Assembly (NCBI GenBank): GCA_001695595.3
Contig: MBPM02000109.1
Span: 121,882 to 185,881, forward strand
Length of the DNA stretch: 64,000 nucleotides
Origin: Plasmopara viticola
Lineage: Eukaryota; Oomycota; Peronosporomycetes; Peronosporales; Peronosporaceae
Direction: 5' to 3'
Shown: piece by piece, positions 22,028 to 34,560 of the stretch
Layout of the letters: each line of letters begins with the position of its first letter
Position numbering within the stretch: position 1 is the first letter of the stretch
Made by a program: the position numbers and the translations under genes
The notes under the pieces: model-generated
Database searches by the model: none
What the model saw: the letters and a program-made list of their open reading frames with translations, nothing else
What the model was told of the DNA's origin: nothing

Positions 22028-23379
22028 TTCGACATTTAACCTAGTCCTCAAGCCTTTTAGGGGATCGCAAGTTGGTACCTACTGATTACAAAATAATCTC
22101 TCATTTATATTTATTGTCTGGCAACGACACGATCTAGTCGCTGCGTGCGGATAACGAGATTCTTGCTCGCACCTACATCCTACCGAGGATGGCTGGTGTA
22201 AAGCATACTACCTAACACCACCATAATTAGCTCGTTCCTTGCATTAACGCTATTTGTATCTCTTACCGCGACAATTTGCGCTATCCTTACTTTATCAAGA
22301 CTTATGGCTATTGATTCATGGGCTAAACGTGGCCCATGAGCTTTTTCTGGAAATGTATGGAAATTCTACAGAATGTGCTGCACGACGTCACAATGTCTAG
22401 ATTCCTATGACACCTGCACATTCTTGTCATCCCACGCTCCGCGCGCTCAAACCCGTTCGCATCGTGCCGAGACACGGATTAGGTGAATGTACATAATTGC
22501 CGCCTTGCCATGTATTGTGCTGGGCTTAATATTTTTCATCTTTTTTGTGCTGAATAATTTTCCTTCATACAGACTCCAAACATATCCGGTGAAAGTGCGT
22601 TAGTAGCACTTCTACTGTCAGACGCAAAGATACAATCCTGGGCATCAAACACCGTATATTTGTGTGAAGTAAGACCCGCAAAGCAAGGCCGCGCAGTAGT
22701 TTTAGGGGAACTTAGCATTGAGCTTATCAACGAGCCGCTCATTTCACGCAAAAGATATAGGACGCGAGCAAAGCGAATCGTGAAGGTGTCGGAGCGGCGT
22801 CCACAAGCGCAGCACGACTGATTAATATCCGTTGTGGAAGATAGCTGGGACATTATGAAAGGAAATTTCCTTATCGTCGGTGATCATCGATTAGCGCCAT
22901 ACATTATTTCGCCCGCTACCGTCCACTCAAATTATTCTAGCGTTACTCAGTCTCAGCTGGTCAAGATTTTGCTGTTGTAGGTGAACTCTTTCTTCCTTGC
23001 TTACGTTGCATTGACGATGTCCTCCTCCATTGCAATTTATAATTCAATTGTCGACATCACTTCGACCGTCATTGCTTTTGTGCGACAGTGCAGCAAGCGG
23101 AGGCCTCAAGATTAACATCAACATCATTGAGGTATAAAAATGCAATATTGCTTTGACAAGGTAAGTCTCCTGAAAACTTTGCCTGCGGAAAGAGGTTTTT
23201 CTTCGACAAACTTTTGCTTTGAAACGCAAGACGCGCAAACATTACAATCTAGGATGAAGCTGATGTATATTGTAGCGTCATTCTTACACTACTATAAACT
23301 AAGCAATTTCCTAGTACCTCCTTCTCCATCAACGTGTTGTGGGTGCCGTAGATCTTTATTATTATACAAGTAAAACACG
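22028..23379. other. Effector upstream intergenic DNA
   Basis: No supported gene. It contains the far 5' flank (GCGGATAACGAGATTCTTGCTCGCAC near 22145-22170), the GAGCCGCTC/GCAAAGCAAGGCCGCGCAG block at 22670-22830, and the block with GCAGCAAGCGGAGGCCTCAAG at 23040-23180. The order matches flanks at 5.7-6.2 kb and, inverted, 40.2-40.8 kb. Confidence 0.45.
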
Positions 23380-23709
23380 TTTTCGGAAAAGGTTGGGGTG
23401 ACGCCCTCCTTCCAAGCGCGGGGGCTGAATGCTCGCGCGCTTCGGGCAGGTGCTCTCGGGCATCTGCAGGTCTCTAGCGAGTCTCACCCTCGACGCGACG
23501 GTCTCCAGCACCAGGGCGCCACCTGGGCTCTTACCAAGTCAATTCTACACAAAATAATGGAAGACCCTCACGGCCTCGGTGCTGGCTGCACTGCCCGCCG
23601 AACGAGACCCGACGTATGCGGACACCACTCTATGCCGTGGATTAGCCATAGAGCCTAGCACGTGCATAACTTGGCAACGCGATAACGTAATACAATACAA
23701 TACAATACA
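23380..23709 (+). mobile_element. SINE-like LINE derivative, copy D
   Basis: A full-length ~330-bp unit with a (TACAA)n tail and the longest target site duplication of the set: ATACAAGTAAAACACG at 23364-23379 and 23710-23725 (its first few bases may belong to the tail). It starts TTTTCGGAAAAGG, the same as copy B. Confidence 0.9.
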
Positions 23710-24079
23710 ATACAAGTAAAACACGCTAGGGAAAGCTGTCCAATCAGAAGCCAATCCTAGATTAACTGATTGGATATACCGGAGACTCTGCATGGCTTTG
23801 AATGAATGTTAAGTAACATAAATAAAGAAGCAGTATTCACGCAATTTACTGCCACAAATTGTCATCGCTGGGCTTGTTTGCCACCCTTGCTACTTGAACA
23901 CGACAAGAACAAAGCGTTTCTTTGAACACAAGGCGAGTCTGCTTTGGTACTGACAAAGGACATCCTTTGTTTCATGGGTTCACTCGCTTTGCTACAAAAC
24001 TCATACAAATTACATAACGTAATGTGTATACCATCCACATACGTACCCGTCCATTCCACTATTGTATCGTTCCGCCTGA

Positions 24080-25039
24080 CCAAATGCCAAGGCTCGGACT
24101 TCGTTGGTGCATCGGATATCGGATCCAGCAACTTTTTAACAAGATCGTAAGAGATGTTTTGATTTTTAAGCTCAGGAAGAAGTTTGAATTATTTGTTGTC
24201 CGTCCACTTTGCATTTTGCGGTGTTGTCACATTTACTTGAACGTCAATTATCTTAGCATTGAACAATTACAACGAGAAGACACTGTTGTTTCGCTCGTTG
24301 TACTTTATTTATCTGATCATCATAATATCAGCCTTTGATTTTTCAGTTGGGCATCGTATCGGGGAAAGCCTATCAAGCGAGACTGGAAACCACGCAGGGT
24401 GAGGCGATAAGACCATCCTTTGCTGTATTGCCAAACACACGAGGTCTTGCGCCAAACCACGGGAGAGCGCATATCGCACAAAATTCTTTTCAGCATTATA
24501 AATATTGTTTTTTATGCCATCGATCCACTTTTGTAGCAACAATTCCCAAAGCGGAGTCACAATTGACCCGTCTTGTCGTTGTCAATAGCATGCACAACAA
24601 TCGCTTCGACTCCACTCTTGCCGTTTTGACGGAACGCATTACACATCGTAGAAAATACTAACGGTTCAAAGTCGTCTCCATATGCTGTTAAGACATCTTT
24701 TTTTCACGTCTGGTACTGCTTGCTTAAAAAAAAAGATCTGGATTCACGGCTTTAATATTGTGATGGCTGAAAAGTACAGTCACAGCAGCCTGTCGATCAA
24801 TAACGCGTATTAAAATTGATACAAATCAAGCCAAATTTCCGCTACCACACGTTTGAAATCTCTTTATGAATGAAAAAGGTGGAAGTACTTCCAAGAGACG
24901 AGCAGGCCTTCGCCAACGTAGATGGAGTTGGTCAGGAAGAGGCATTGTGTCGAGGCCATGGTTTAGGCTTCGCAGCATCCAGTGTGAAGATAGCGACTAC
25001 CGTCAGCGTCACGACGCACCGTAGACACATTGAGACCAT
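24080..25039 (-). pseudogene. WY effector family pseudogene (E16)
   Basis: A signal peptide of family type (M-V-S-M-C-L-R-C-V-V-T-L-T-V-V-A) starts at 25039 and breaks soon after T-L. The middle survives as L-L-L-Q-K-W-I-D-G and R-Y-A-L-S-R-G near 24560-24440. The C-terminal end survives near 24131 (L-D-P-I). Several frameshifts, and the second WY module is nearly lost. Confidence 0.75.
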
Positions 25040-26298
25040 GGGTTTTGTTGACTTGGAAGTTGGGAAAAATAGGACTGAGCGTACCGTAATCATGCATTGT
25101 TCCTCAAACATGGCGCAAGGAAAAAGATTTTCATTCATCCTTACAGGGATCAATTACAAAAGACCTCCAATATTTAATAATTGTCTGGCGGCGACACATC
25201 TAATCCTGACGAGTCTGCCACGTGATTGCTAATTAGTGCCCTTCGTATAAAGCATAGGTATCGCGCATCACCATATTTTGCTCGTTTTTTGCACGTACGC
25301 AATTACCACGACGATCTTTATTAGAGCTAAAAACGGTGTGCTCTCCATTTTACATAAGTTATCTAGCTACGTTTACAACGACAAGGAATCTCTGGCTCTC
25401 AAATGTGCCTCATATCTTAAGTGTTGCTTGACGTGGCCAATGTTTAAAGAGTTGTGCTTTAAAATTGCGAATAGATGTTTCATCTTTCCCTACGAAAATT
25501 CTTAATTGGCACAATTATTGTCTGTTGATAGTGAGATGTCCTCATCCATAAAATAATGTGTGGGAGTATTAGACTGAATACTTCATTAACAGTACATCTT
25601 TTATACTATCTAATTGTATATAATCGGGCTAATTACATTTAAATTAGGTACTCACCTCTGAGCAGACAGCTCTCGATTTTTGTCACATTGCCTTCGTCTT
25701 AAAAAGAATCTACCATTCGAAGTCTCCGGGCGCTTGGTAGATCTATCATAAAATTGCTCAAAATATATATTTTCTAAGAATAGAGTTACAATATACGCGA
25801 GGTTGGTCCTTGTTTGTAAGCTTTGTGGATTTTTTAAGCGCCTTGCGTTTTCAACATACAGAAAAAACCATATGATTCGATAATGGGCTTTCCAGGCAAA
25901 TTGTCACAGGGTTTTTTTCGTTCTGCTTTGAACGATTGGATGTCTCAAGAGCGGCTCATTCATTGTTGAGCGGACTCGCCTAGAAAAAAATACTGAGCGC
26001 AGGTTTAAATATTAGGGCTCTTTACATCACGTAAAGATGCGTATATATCTGCTACTTGCGTGCTTTTTTTTAGGGATATGAGAAATATGACGAATACGAG
26101 AAAAATGCTAACCAGCGTCGGGCGACATCAATAAGATTGCTCGAGTTTGTGTCCGACCCAGCACGATGCAAACGAGTGCGAATGGATGCGAACGCTTGTA
26201 GCTTGCGCGAAGGGGTGAAGGTTGACAAAGCTAGACAGACATCTCGGGGTTGTGTGGCTAGTTTTGTAGATTTCTATTAAAATAAGGAAGCATCAATT
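25040..26298. other. Effector upstream intergenic DNA
   Basis: No supported gene. Far 5' flank sequence is visible near 25150-25300, and the block with GAGCGGCTCATTCATTGTTGAGCGGACTCGCC at 25955-25985, related to 40690-40730. Confidence 0.4.
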
Positions 26299-26308
26299 CG
26301 CAGCCCAT

Positions 26309-26635
26309 TGTATTGTATTGTATTACGTTATCGCGTTGCCAAGTTATGCACGTGCTAGGCTCAGTCTGGCTAGTCCACGGCATAGAGTGGTGTCCGCATA
26401 CGTAGGATCTCGTTCGGCGGGCAATGCAGCCAGCACCGAGGTCGTGAGGGTCTTCCATTATTTTGATTAGCTCTGACTTGGTAAGAGCCCAGGTGGCGCT
26501 CTGGTGCTGGAAACCGTCGCGTCGAGGGTGAAACTCGTTAGAGACCTGCAGGTGCCCGAGAGCACCTGCCCGAAGCGCGCGAGCATTAGCCCCCGCGCTT
26601 GGAAGGAGGGCGTCACCCCAACCTTTTCCGAAGGT
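26309..26635 (-). mobile_element. SINE-like LINE derivative, copy E
   Basis: A ~327-bp unit, inverted, with a (TTGTA)n tail. It is flanked by a 10-bp duplication with one mismatch (CGCAGCCCAT at 26299-26308, CGCAGCACAT at 26636-26645). Confidence 0.88.
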
Positions 26636-26645
26636 CGCAGCACAT

Positions 26646-27060
26646 ATTCCCAGATAAAGACCACCTTAGGAAACACGGACCACGTATAGCGGCACAGATA
26701 AGCTGAGAAACATCCAAAGTATTTTATGCAAAGAAATTTTATAATGTTGTAGGAAACTTATCAAAACAGCATTTACACAGCATATGGTGATGCGCAATAG
26801 TTATACGAAGAGCACTGATTAACAGTCACGTGGCAAAAATGTGGTTGCGAGCAAAAACCTCGTCATGGATACAGTGTCGCCGTTAAGAATTGGAGGTCGT
26901 TTAATAAGCAGTTCCTATTTATGAAACACTGCGATGCCTCAAAATGTTAGGTGTCGAATTTTGAAATTAAGGTTTCTTGTGCCAACACACTAAATAATGT
27001 GTGGTCACCGATATCTTCATTCTCCATCTAACTTGCCGTCTTTGAAGTCAGAAAAGCTCA
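26646..27060. other. 5' flank of pseudogene E5
   Basis: No gene. TTCTTGTGCCAACACAC near 26972-26990 is a trace of the family module. ATATCTTCATTCTCCATCTAACTTGCC at 27012-27038 is a trace of the initiator. Confidence 0.45.
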
Positions 27061-28068
27061 ATACGTCTACGGTGTGTCGTGACGCTGACGTTGGTCACTG
27101 TGTTAACACTCTGCAAAAGTACCAAGGTGACGGCAAGAGCTTCTGGTGCTGCGGATCCCCAATCTCATGGCCTCGACACGCTGCCTGTTAATAATGCGGG
27201 ACGACAATGGCTTGTACGTCTCTTGAGCCCGTTCTCATCTTCATCATTCGCAAAAAACGCTCGCGCATTCACCAGTCAGAAAGTTGTTCACGCGACAGAT
27301 GTCACTTAACAAACAGGAGCATTTTGTGACTAAACTTTTCAACATTCACAATTTCAAAGAAGCAAATGCACAGAATGTTTTCGAGAGTACGCCGTATGTG
27401 ATGTGGAAACTTAAAGTCAAAGCAAGATTCTGACGCAACTCTGAAAAATTGAAATTTTCAACCCTGTACAAGGAGTTAGATGCAAATGACAACGGCGGAG
27501 TCGATGCAATTGTCTCGCAGGCTTTGACAGATCCAAACACTCACGCTTTGGGTGTCCGTTATGAGAATCTGCTGCTACAAAAGTGGGTCGACGGCGTGAA
27601 AAGCGAAAACTATGAGGATGTAAGGGATTTTGTGCGTTATGCGCTCTATCGTGGTCCGGCACGAGACGCTGTGTATGCGAAAATGCAGGAATTGCTGGGC
27701 GAAGCTGATCTCCATGAGCGGATTCATAATTTCGAAAAAGGGCTTGCTCTCCATTCGGATACTTCTTTTCAATATTTTGAGAAATGCTTCTTGATTATCA
27801 GTCGCGGCATCGAGATAACGGATTTTTGGAAAGTCTGGTACCTGTGGAGGGGTTTAACAACTATGCCTTCATGTTGAAATTGCTTTACGACAAGGCGACT
27901 GACCCAAAAATAAATTTGAACTTTGCCGGATACATCATGATTGCAATGCGCTTAGCAGACTGGTCCGACGACAAAATCTCCACAATTCTTTCCAAGCTCG
28001 AGATTAAAAAGATCTCGTCTGATTTGACCATTAATCGAGGCAATGGCTTAGTTATTATTGTCTGGTGA
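27061..28068 (+). pseudogene. WY effector family pseudogene (E5), start lost
   Basis: Nearly full length and very close to E4/E6, but broken in several ways. The start codon is ACG (CTCAATACG at about 27058-27066, where E6 has CTCAATGCG). There is a frameshift near 27265 before V-V-H-A-T-D. There is a TGA where paralogs have CGA, at about 27431. There is another frameshift near 27820 in the second module. The remaining pieces keep H-G-L-D-T-L-P, D-N-G-G-V-D-A-I, R-Y-A-L-Y-R-G-P and L-K-L-L-Y-D-K. Confidence 0.88.
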
Positions 28069-30410
28069 AGCGTAAATTTACAAGTATGACGGTTGACCGG
28101 TACGTATGCATATAGATGATTTACACATGTTGAACAATCTCTCGCGTTGACGTTCCATGTTGCTTGTGTGTTTGTATGGTTCATGTAGCCAGAGCAAGTG
28201 GAAACTTGACTAGAAAAGATCTTACGTCAAAAGGAGAAAGACTTGACTCGTGTCATCCGAGATACGGATGCTCGGTACTTACTTAACTCGCCACGGTCAA
28301 TAGGGTTTTTATCCGAGCACATTTGAAACTCAATCAGATGGATTTATTCGAGATGGCAGCATGAGTAATGTACCATCTAGATTTGCAGGCTGTTGTTCAA
28401 CAATCTGGACGACATGTACAGAAGTAATTCTCATAGAAGCATAAGTAAAGATAGATACGTATGACATCCTTCGACATTTAATTGATCAAGAGGAAAAAAG
28501 TAGTGAAAAAAAATTTAAGCGCCAGCTTAAGTTGTTATCTTGCATTGTGGATCAAATATATCATACCGGGAATCTTTCTCCTTCGTCAACTTCCTATGTG
28601 GCAACGACTTTTTTTCGTCAAAAAAGGGTTTTCGTATAATGCAAGGTCCGGTCTGTAAGTATTGTAGTAGTAAGCGATGGGATCTTGAAACCATAAACAG
28701 CTCTGACAACGCCTGGATAACGGAGCGTCGTTTTACTTGCCTCTTCACTTAAATGAGCATGTTCACGTCAGGCAACAACTTTTCTTTAAATGGGTACTTC
28801 TTAACGAGATCACTAAGGCTACAGAGATCGGTGCGTCCAACGAATTCAATGTCGCGACCAAAAACGTTCGCAGAGAATTCGTTTGTGCCTCATTCCACGT
28901 CAGTCACACAAAGTTATCTCTTCTTTGAGCATAGCGCCGATGTTACCTTAGACAAAGTTCCATATCGTTTACGCTGCTGCTTCTCAGTGAGCACGCCCTT
29001 TAAACTACCGTTTTCAATGACAATTCGCTTTTACTTGAAAGGATCAACCGCAGACCGTTGTCTAGCAGCAAATGGAACTGTGCGCACTCTACAGGCAATT
29101 ATTTAGAAGACTTTACTTGTTCAAAGTGATATCATATCTGTCGACTTTATACTGAATGCGATGCTGTGCGCTTTGCAACAAATGTGTTGATGTCGAGGTT
29201 CTCCGCTTGCTACACGGTGGAATGACGTACGTTGTCGTACGTCGACAACTGAGCCAAAATTTGCAGTGGAGGAGGACATTTGACAATGAGGCCAAAGAGT
29301 GAATTTACAAATGCTAGTTTTTGACTAATCGAAGCTAGATACCACGACGCGAAAAGAGTATGAAGCGGCAGTGCCAGACAATCTAACGAGATAAAACATG
29401 GTGCTGATCACCTACGGTAATAGATTATGCTCACATATTGTCCCAGGCTTTCTTTCGCAATGACTATTGAACAATTGGCTGAGTTTGAGGGCGCCGCTTT
29501 GGTCGCTTGACTTGCGTTTTGACGACCGGATATTCAAGCATAAATGAGCAGCTAATTGCCGAGCGCGGCACTAAGCTTGCTTATAAAAATACTGCGCGGT
29601 CTTGCTTTGCGGGCCTAGATTTCGGTGCTTTTAAATCACATAAGTATACGGTGTTTAATTCTGGATGGTAATCAAAAGCATCTTTTGGCCATTGACAGTA
29701 GAGGGTTGAAGCTGTGCTAATCACGCACTTTCTTTTAAATGTGTGGGTCAGAATAGAGAGAAATACTTTTGCAGAGACAAGACGGCTTGGCTATGCCAAT
29801 ACTAATATCGACTCAATGCGTGTCAAGGGCCAAGTCGGCATGACGGGACGGGTTCGAGTGCGCGCGCAGGACGTCACGATTAGAAATAGTCTCAAATCAA
29901 GACTAAAATCAAACCCTCCGTTGGGTGTGTATCTTTTCCATTATAAAGGATGTCTATACATTCCGACGTCGTGCAGCGAATTTTGTAGGTATTTCATAAA
30001 TTTCCATAAAAAGCGACTTGTTCAACATGGGCCACGTCTAGCGGCATCCATCAAAAGATATGCCATGAATTAACCAAATCGAAAGCTTTGTGCTGCGTGC
30101 GGATGACGAGTTTCTTGCTCGCATCCACACCCTACAAAAAGATTGCTGTCTAATGCTTCTGGTATAAAGCATACTTTTTTGCTTTTTTTACTGCCATGTT
30201 AAGCCAGAGCCTTGCATAAACGCATCCTAGATGGTTTACCACGAGGATAATAGAAAAAGCCGTGAATGTTGTACTATCCTTTTTCGAGTACGTCCTTGTG
30301 AGGCAATCTTTGCGAAAGAATAATTAAAAAGCTAAAGGTCGTTTTGTAAACAGTAAGTACCCTTTTTTGAAACTAGCGAACCTCTGAAAGGCTTAGGTCA
30401 TAGTCAAGTA
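28069..30410. other. Intergenic DNA; repeated effector-flank blocks
   Basis: No supported gene. 28080-28260 is the 3' flank of E5 (ACGTATGCATATAGATGATTTACAC, GTGTTTGTATGGTTCATGTAG). 29110-29290 is an inverted repeated block (GTCGACTTTATACTGAATGCGATGC, CCGCTTGCTACACGG, GGAGGAGGACATT). 29490-29650 carries GCGCGGTCTTGCTTTGCGGGCC. Short frames at 28540-28750 and 28753-29106 have no recognisable domain. Confidence 0.4.
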
Positions 30411-30510
30411 GTAAATTCACCAAACAGACACATTTTCTAACGCCAAGAAAGTGGAAAAAATGTGTTTGATCGATAACTACTCATTCTTCATCTTACCTGC
30501 AAGCTCCAAA
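30411..30510 (+). promoter_or_regulatory. Promoter region of effector E6
   Basis: A diverged family module (AATTCACCAAACAGACACATTTTCTAACGCCAAG, 30415-30447) is followed by an initiator TCATTCTTCATCTTACCTGC at 30481-30500 and AAGCTCCAAAG. The predicted start site is about 50 bases before the ATG. Confidence 0.55.
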
Positions 30511-30532
30511 GTCAACAAAGCTCGTAATCTCA

Positions 30533-31507
30533 ATGCGTCTGCAGTGTGTCGTGACGCTGACGTTGGTTACTCTATTCACCCTCTGCAAAACTGCCAAGGT
30601 GACGGCAAGAGCTTCTGGTGCTGCGGAGCCACAATCTCATGGCCTCGACACGCTGCCTGTTACTAACGCGCGACGACGGTGGCCTGTACGTCTCTTGAGC
30701 CCGTTCTCTTCTTCGTCATTCGCAAAAACACTCGCGCATTCACCAGTCGGAAAGTTATTTACGCGACAAATGTCACTTGACAAACAGGAGCACTTTGTGA
30801 CTAAACTTTACAACATTCACAATGTCAAAGAAGCAAATGCACAGAATTTTTTCGAGAGTACGCCGTATGTGATGTGGAAACAAGAAGTCAAAGCAAGAGT
30901 CGGACGCAACTATGAAAAGTTGATATTTTCAACCCTGTATAAGGAGTTAGATGCAAATGACAACGGCGGAGTCGAAGCAATAGTCTCGCAGGCTTTGACA
31001 GATCCAAACACGCACGCTTTGGGTGTCCGTTATGAGAATCTGCTGCTACAAAAGTGGGTCGACGGCGTGAAAAGCGAAAACTATGAGGATGTAAGGGATT
31101 TTGTGCGTTATGCGCTCTATCGTGGTCCGGCGCGAGACGCTGTGTATGCGAAAATGCAGGAATTGCTGGGCGAAGCTGATCTCCATGAGCGGATTCTTAA
31201 TTTCGAAAAAGGGCTTGCTCTCCATCCGGATACTCCTTTTCACAATTTAGAGAAATATTTCTTGATTATCAGTCGCGGAATGAAGATAACGGACGTTTTG
31301 GAAAATCTGGTACCTGTTAGAGGGTTCAACAACAATGCCTTCATGTTGAAATTGCTTTACGACAAGGCGACTGATCCCAAAATAAATGAGAACTTCGTCG
31401 GATTCGTTCTGACTGCAATGCGGTTGGCAACTTGGTCTGACGACAAAATCTCCACAATTCTTTCTAAGCTCGAGAACGAAGAGATCTTGTCTGTTTTAAA
31501 CCATTAG
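30533..31507 (+). CDS. Secreted WY-type, RXLR-like effector (E6)
   Basis: An open 324-residue protein, nearly identical to E4. The start M-R-L-Q-C-V-V is conserved. Signal peptide about 1-25; H-G-L-D-T-L-P at 36-42; R-R-R-W-P-V-R-L-L-S at about 47-56 (RXLR position R-L-L-S). The first WY-like module has V-M-W-K-Q-E-V-K-A-R and D-N-G-G-V-E-A-I; then R-Y-A-L-Y-R-G-P, then the second module with G-F-N-N-N-A-F-M-L. Compared with E4, one base is missing near 31490. The protein therefore ends E-I-L-S-V-L-N-H and loses the last residues, although the lost codons are still readable just downstream. Likely still functional because both WY modules are whole. Target unknown. Confidence 0.88.
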   Translation: MRLQCVVTLTLVTLFTLCKTAKVTARASGAAEPQSHGLDTLPVTNARRRWPVRLLSPFSSSSFAKTLAHSPVGKLFTRQMSLDKQEHFVTKLYNIHNVKEANAQNFFESTPYVMWKQEVKARVGRNYEKLIFSTLYKELDANDNGGVEAIVSQALTDPNTHALGVRYENLLLQKWVDGVKSENYEDVRDFVRYALYRGPARDAVYAKMQELLGEADLHERILNFEKGLALHPDTPFHNLEKYFLIISRGMKITDVLENLVPVRGFNNNAFMLKLLYDKATDPKINENFVGFVLTAMRLATWSDDKISTILSKLENEEILSVLNH

Positions 31508-32569
31508 TCAAGGCAATGGCTTAGGTGTAAGCATCTGGTCAAGCATGAATATCCAATTATAAATGTCGACCGGTACGTATTTATATAGATGATGTACACA
31601 TGACGTGCAATCTCTCGCGTTGGCGTTACGTGTTGCTTGTGTGTTTGTATGGTTTATGTAGTCAGAGCGAGTGCAAACTTGACAAGAGAAGGTCTTGCGT
31701 CAAAAGGAGAAAGACTTGACTCGTGTCATCCGGGATACGAATGCTCGGTACTTGCTTGACTCGCCACGGTTTATAGGTGCACATTTTAGATGAGTTAATT
31801 TAAAAAGCAATGTATAATCTAAACTTGATAAAAATTCTGGACGACATGTACAAAAGTACTTCTTGTAGAAGCATAAGTAATGATAGATGCGTATGACATC
31901 TTAACGAATTTAATTGATCAAAATGAAAAAAATAGAGGGGAAAAAAATTCAAGCACCAGCTTAAGTTGTTAATTTGTATTGTGGATCGACCGTGACTCCT
32001 ACATCGTCAAAGATGTTCCGACATTACGACGTCGTGCAGCGAATTTTGTAGGTATTTATATATTTCCAGAAAATGCGACATGGGCCACGCATCCATCAAA
32101 AGATATGCCATGATTTAACCAAATAAATGCTTTGTGACGTACTTGGAAAGGATAGTACAGCATTCACAGCTTTATCTATAATTGTAATGGTAAGCCATCT
32201 CGAGTGCATTTATGCAAGGCCTTGGCCAAACATGGTGATATAAAAGGCAAGATAAGTATGCTTTATACCAGAAGGATTAGCCAGCAATTTTTTTGTAGGG
32301 TGTTAATGCGAGCAAGAAACTCGTCGTCCACTCGCAGCCTTATGAGGCGATCTTTGCGAAAAAAGAATTGACAAAGCTAAAGGTCGTTTTGTGAACAGTA
32401 CCCTTTTTCGAAATCAGCGATCCCATGAAAGGCTTAAGTTATAGTCGAATGGTGAAATCAACAAATAAGCACGTTTTCTAATGCCAAGAAAGTGGAAAAT
32501 TCATGTCTAATCGATATCTACTCATTCTTCATCTTACCTGCAAGCTTCAAAGTCAACAAAGCTCTTTAT
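31508..32569. other. 3' flank of E6 and 5' flank of E7
   Basis: No gene. 31540-31760 is the conserved 3' flank (almost a copy of 28070-28290). 32440-32550 holds the E7 module (ATCAACAAATAAGCACGTTTTC) and initiator (CTCATTCTTCATCTTACCTGC, 32521-32541). Confidence 0.5.
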
Positions 32570-33592
32570 CATAACGCTTTTAAGGTGTCTCGTGATGCTG
32601 ATGGTGGTCACTCTATTTACACTCTACAAGTCTGCCAAGGTGACGGCGAGAGCTTCTGGAGCTCCGAAGCCCCAACCCCATGGCCTCGACGCGCTGCCTG
32701 TTACTAATGGTAACACGACGGCGATGGTCTGAGCGTCTCTTGATCTCGTTCTCATCTTCATCGTTTTCTCGCGCATTCACCAGTCGGAAAATTGTTAGCA
32801 CGACAAATGTCACTTGACAAACAGGAGCATCTTGTGACTAAACTTTCAACATTTACAATGTTAACGATGCAAATGCACTGAATTTTTTCGTGAGTACGCC
32901 GTATGTGATGTGGAAACAAGGAGTCAAAGCAAGATTCGGACGCGACACTGAGAACTTGATATTATCTACACTGTTTAAGGAGTTATATGCTAATGACAAC
33001 GATGGAGTCGAAATATAGTCGCGCAGGCTTTGACAGACCCAAACACGCACGCTTTGGGTGTCCGTTATGAGAATCTACCGCTGCAAAAGTGGATCGACGG
33101 CGTAAGAAACGAACTTCATGATAAGTTAAGAGATTTTGTGCGTTATGCGATTTATCGTGGTCCGGCGCGAGACGCTGTGCATGCAAAAATGCAAAAGTTG
33201 CCGGGCGAAGATGATCTTCATGAGCGTATTCTGAATTTTGAAAGAGGGCTTTCTTCTTTCTTTTCATCCGGATATTTCTTTATACAATTTAGAGAAATAC
33301 TTCCTGGATTATCAGTCGCGTAAAGATAACGGACGTTTTGGGAAATGTGATACCTGTCAAAGGGTTCAACGACAATGCTTATATGTTGAAATTGCTATAC
33401 GACAAGGCGACTGACCCAAAAATAAACGTGAATTTTGCCGGTTTCAAGCTGACTACAATGCGATTAGCAAAATGGTCAGACGCCAAAATCTCCACAATTC
33501 TTTCTGAGCTCGAAAAATATAAAACGTCGCCCCAATTACCAAGGCGAAGCTTGGTCGTTAGCATCTGGTCAAGCGTAACGACGCAGTTTTAA
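32570..33592 (+). pseudogene. WY effector family pseudogene (E7)
   Basis: Full-length relic. The family start region reads TATCATAACGCTTTT, so the Met is lost. The signal-peptide and H-G-L-D-T-L-like parts follow in shifted frames. There is a frameshift near 32705 and a stop in the linker. A broken first module includes a TAG near 33015. Then come open pieces from 33030 (A-L-G-V-R-Y-E-N, R-Y-A-I-Y-R-G-P) and from 33338 (G-F-N-D-N-A-Y-M-L-K-L-L-Y). About four separate lesions. Confidence 0.85.
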
Positions 33593-34127
33593 TTATTAAC
33601 CGGAAGGTATGGCAATTAGTAATGGGAGACGTTAATTCTCTCTCGTTGACGTTTTGTGTAGTTTGTGTGTTTGTATAGTTTCTAAAGCCAAAGCGATTGG
33701 AAACATGATTGGACAGGGTCCCGCATTAATAGCAGAAAAAACTTGACTCGTACTGTTCGAAAAAGAAAAGCTTGGTATCCACTCGGCTTGTCAGCGAAGC
33801 AAAGGGGTCTGTCATCTGAGTACAAGGCCTGGATCTCAACGCTTCACGTTTTGAGGCATTTAAGTTGCATTTTTAGATCATGTTACCAAAATTCCTGATC
33901 GAAGCTCCAATATCAGTACCGACATTCTGTTTTGTAGCCAATTAGCTTCCCATTTGGTAGAAGGTACATGGAGGAACATGAGTCATGCAACATATATATT
34001 TTAGGGCTAATGATAGCTCACGAAAGTACCACTCATAATGTAAGTAGTCGTATATGTATGCCGCATTTCATATACCAGGAAGAAAAAATTAGGGGGTGAA
34101 AGTTAAACACCTGCCCCGCGGAGTCTA
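33593..34127. other. 3' flank of E7, no gene
   Basis: The family 3' region is recognisable at 33600-33720 (TCTCTCTCGTTGACGTTTTGTG, AAAGCCAAAGCGATTGGAAACATG). The remainder is unassigned. Confidence 0.45.
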
Positions 34128-34560
34128 TTGTACCGTGAAACTGGACGTTCTGTCTCCTGCAGGCCAAACTCCTGCGAGTGTCATCACTTTTTTTGGTACC
34201 ATGGAGCTAGGCACGCCTGTGTTTATTGCGCACACCCTTGCCCTAAGAATCCTGCGCAGAAGTTTCACGTTATAAGCATGACAGAAGCTGTAAGGCTTCT
34301 CACAAAGTCTTTGCTATGTGTCAAGTGGTCGCCACTGGGAAACTTCTGCGGGCTTTTAGCTGCATCAGCGCAGTCCATCAAATGTCATTCAACGCCGCTT
34401 TATCGCGTTAGACCAGCGGATGTTTCTGTGCATCCACCCGGGACAACTGCAATGGCCTCGCACAATCGCGGGGATAAGCAAGCGCATCTTAAAAAGTGCC
34501 AGTACAAGTCAAAAGCGTTCCGGCGATTGCTGCAATATAAACCATAAAATTGTCTACCAC
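34128..34560 (+). repeat. Repeated block X, copy 2 (unrecognised, 139-codon frame)
   Basis: An open plus frame of 139 codons (34128-34547) contains H-A-C-V-Y-C-A-H-P and C-G-L-L-A-A-S-A-Q-S-I-K-C-H-S-T. Its end (AAGTGCCAGTACAAGTC..CGGCGATTGCTGCAAT) matches 50460-50500 and 62420-62470 inverted. I recognise no protein family. The frame is not kept between copies, so it may not be coding. Confidence 0.45.

Noticed and set aside
21927..22028. Upstream Met of E4 at 22028 (and likewise 46295 for E10 and 60875 for E13)
   Set aside because: The initiator lies between these and the conserved Met, and using them would bury the signal peptide inside the protein.
30451..30666. 71-codon plus frames at 30451 and 32492 that resemble each other
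   Set aside because: They are the same shifted frame over the conserved 5' region and signal peptide of E6 and E7, not separate genes.
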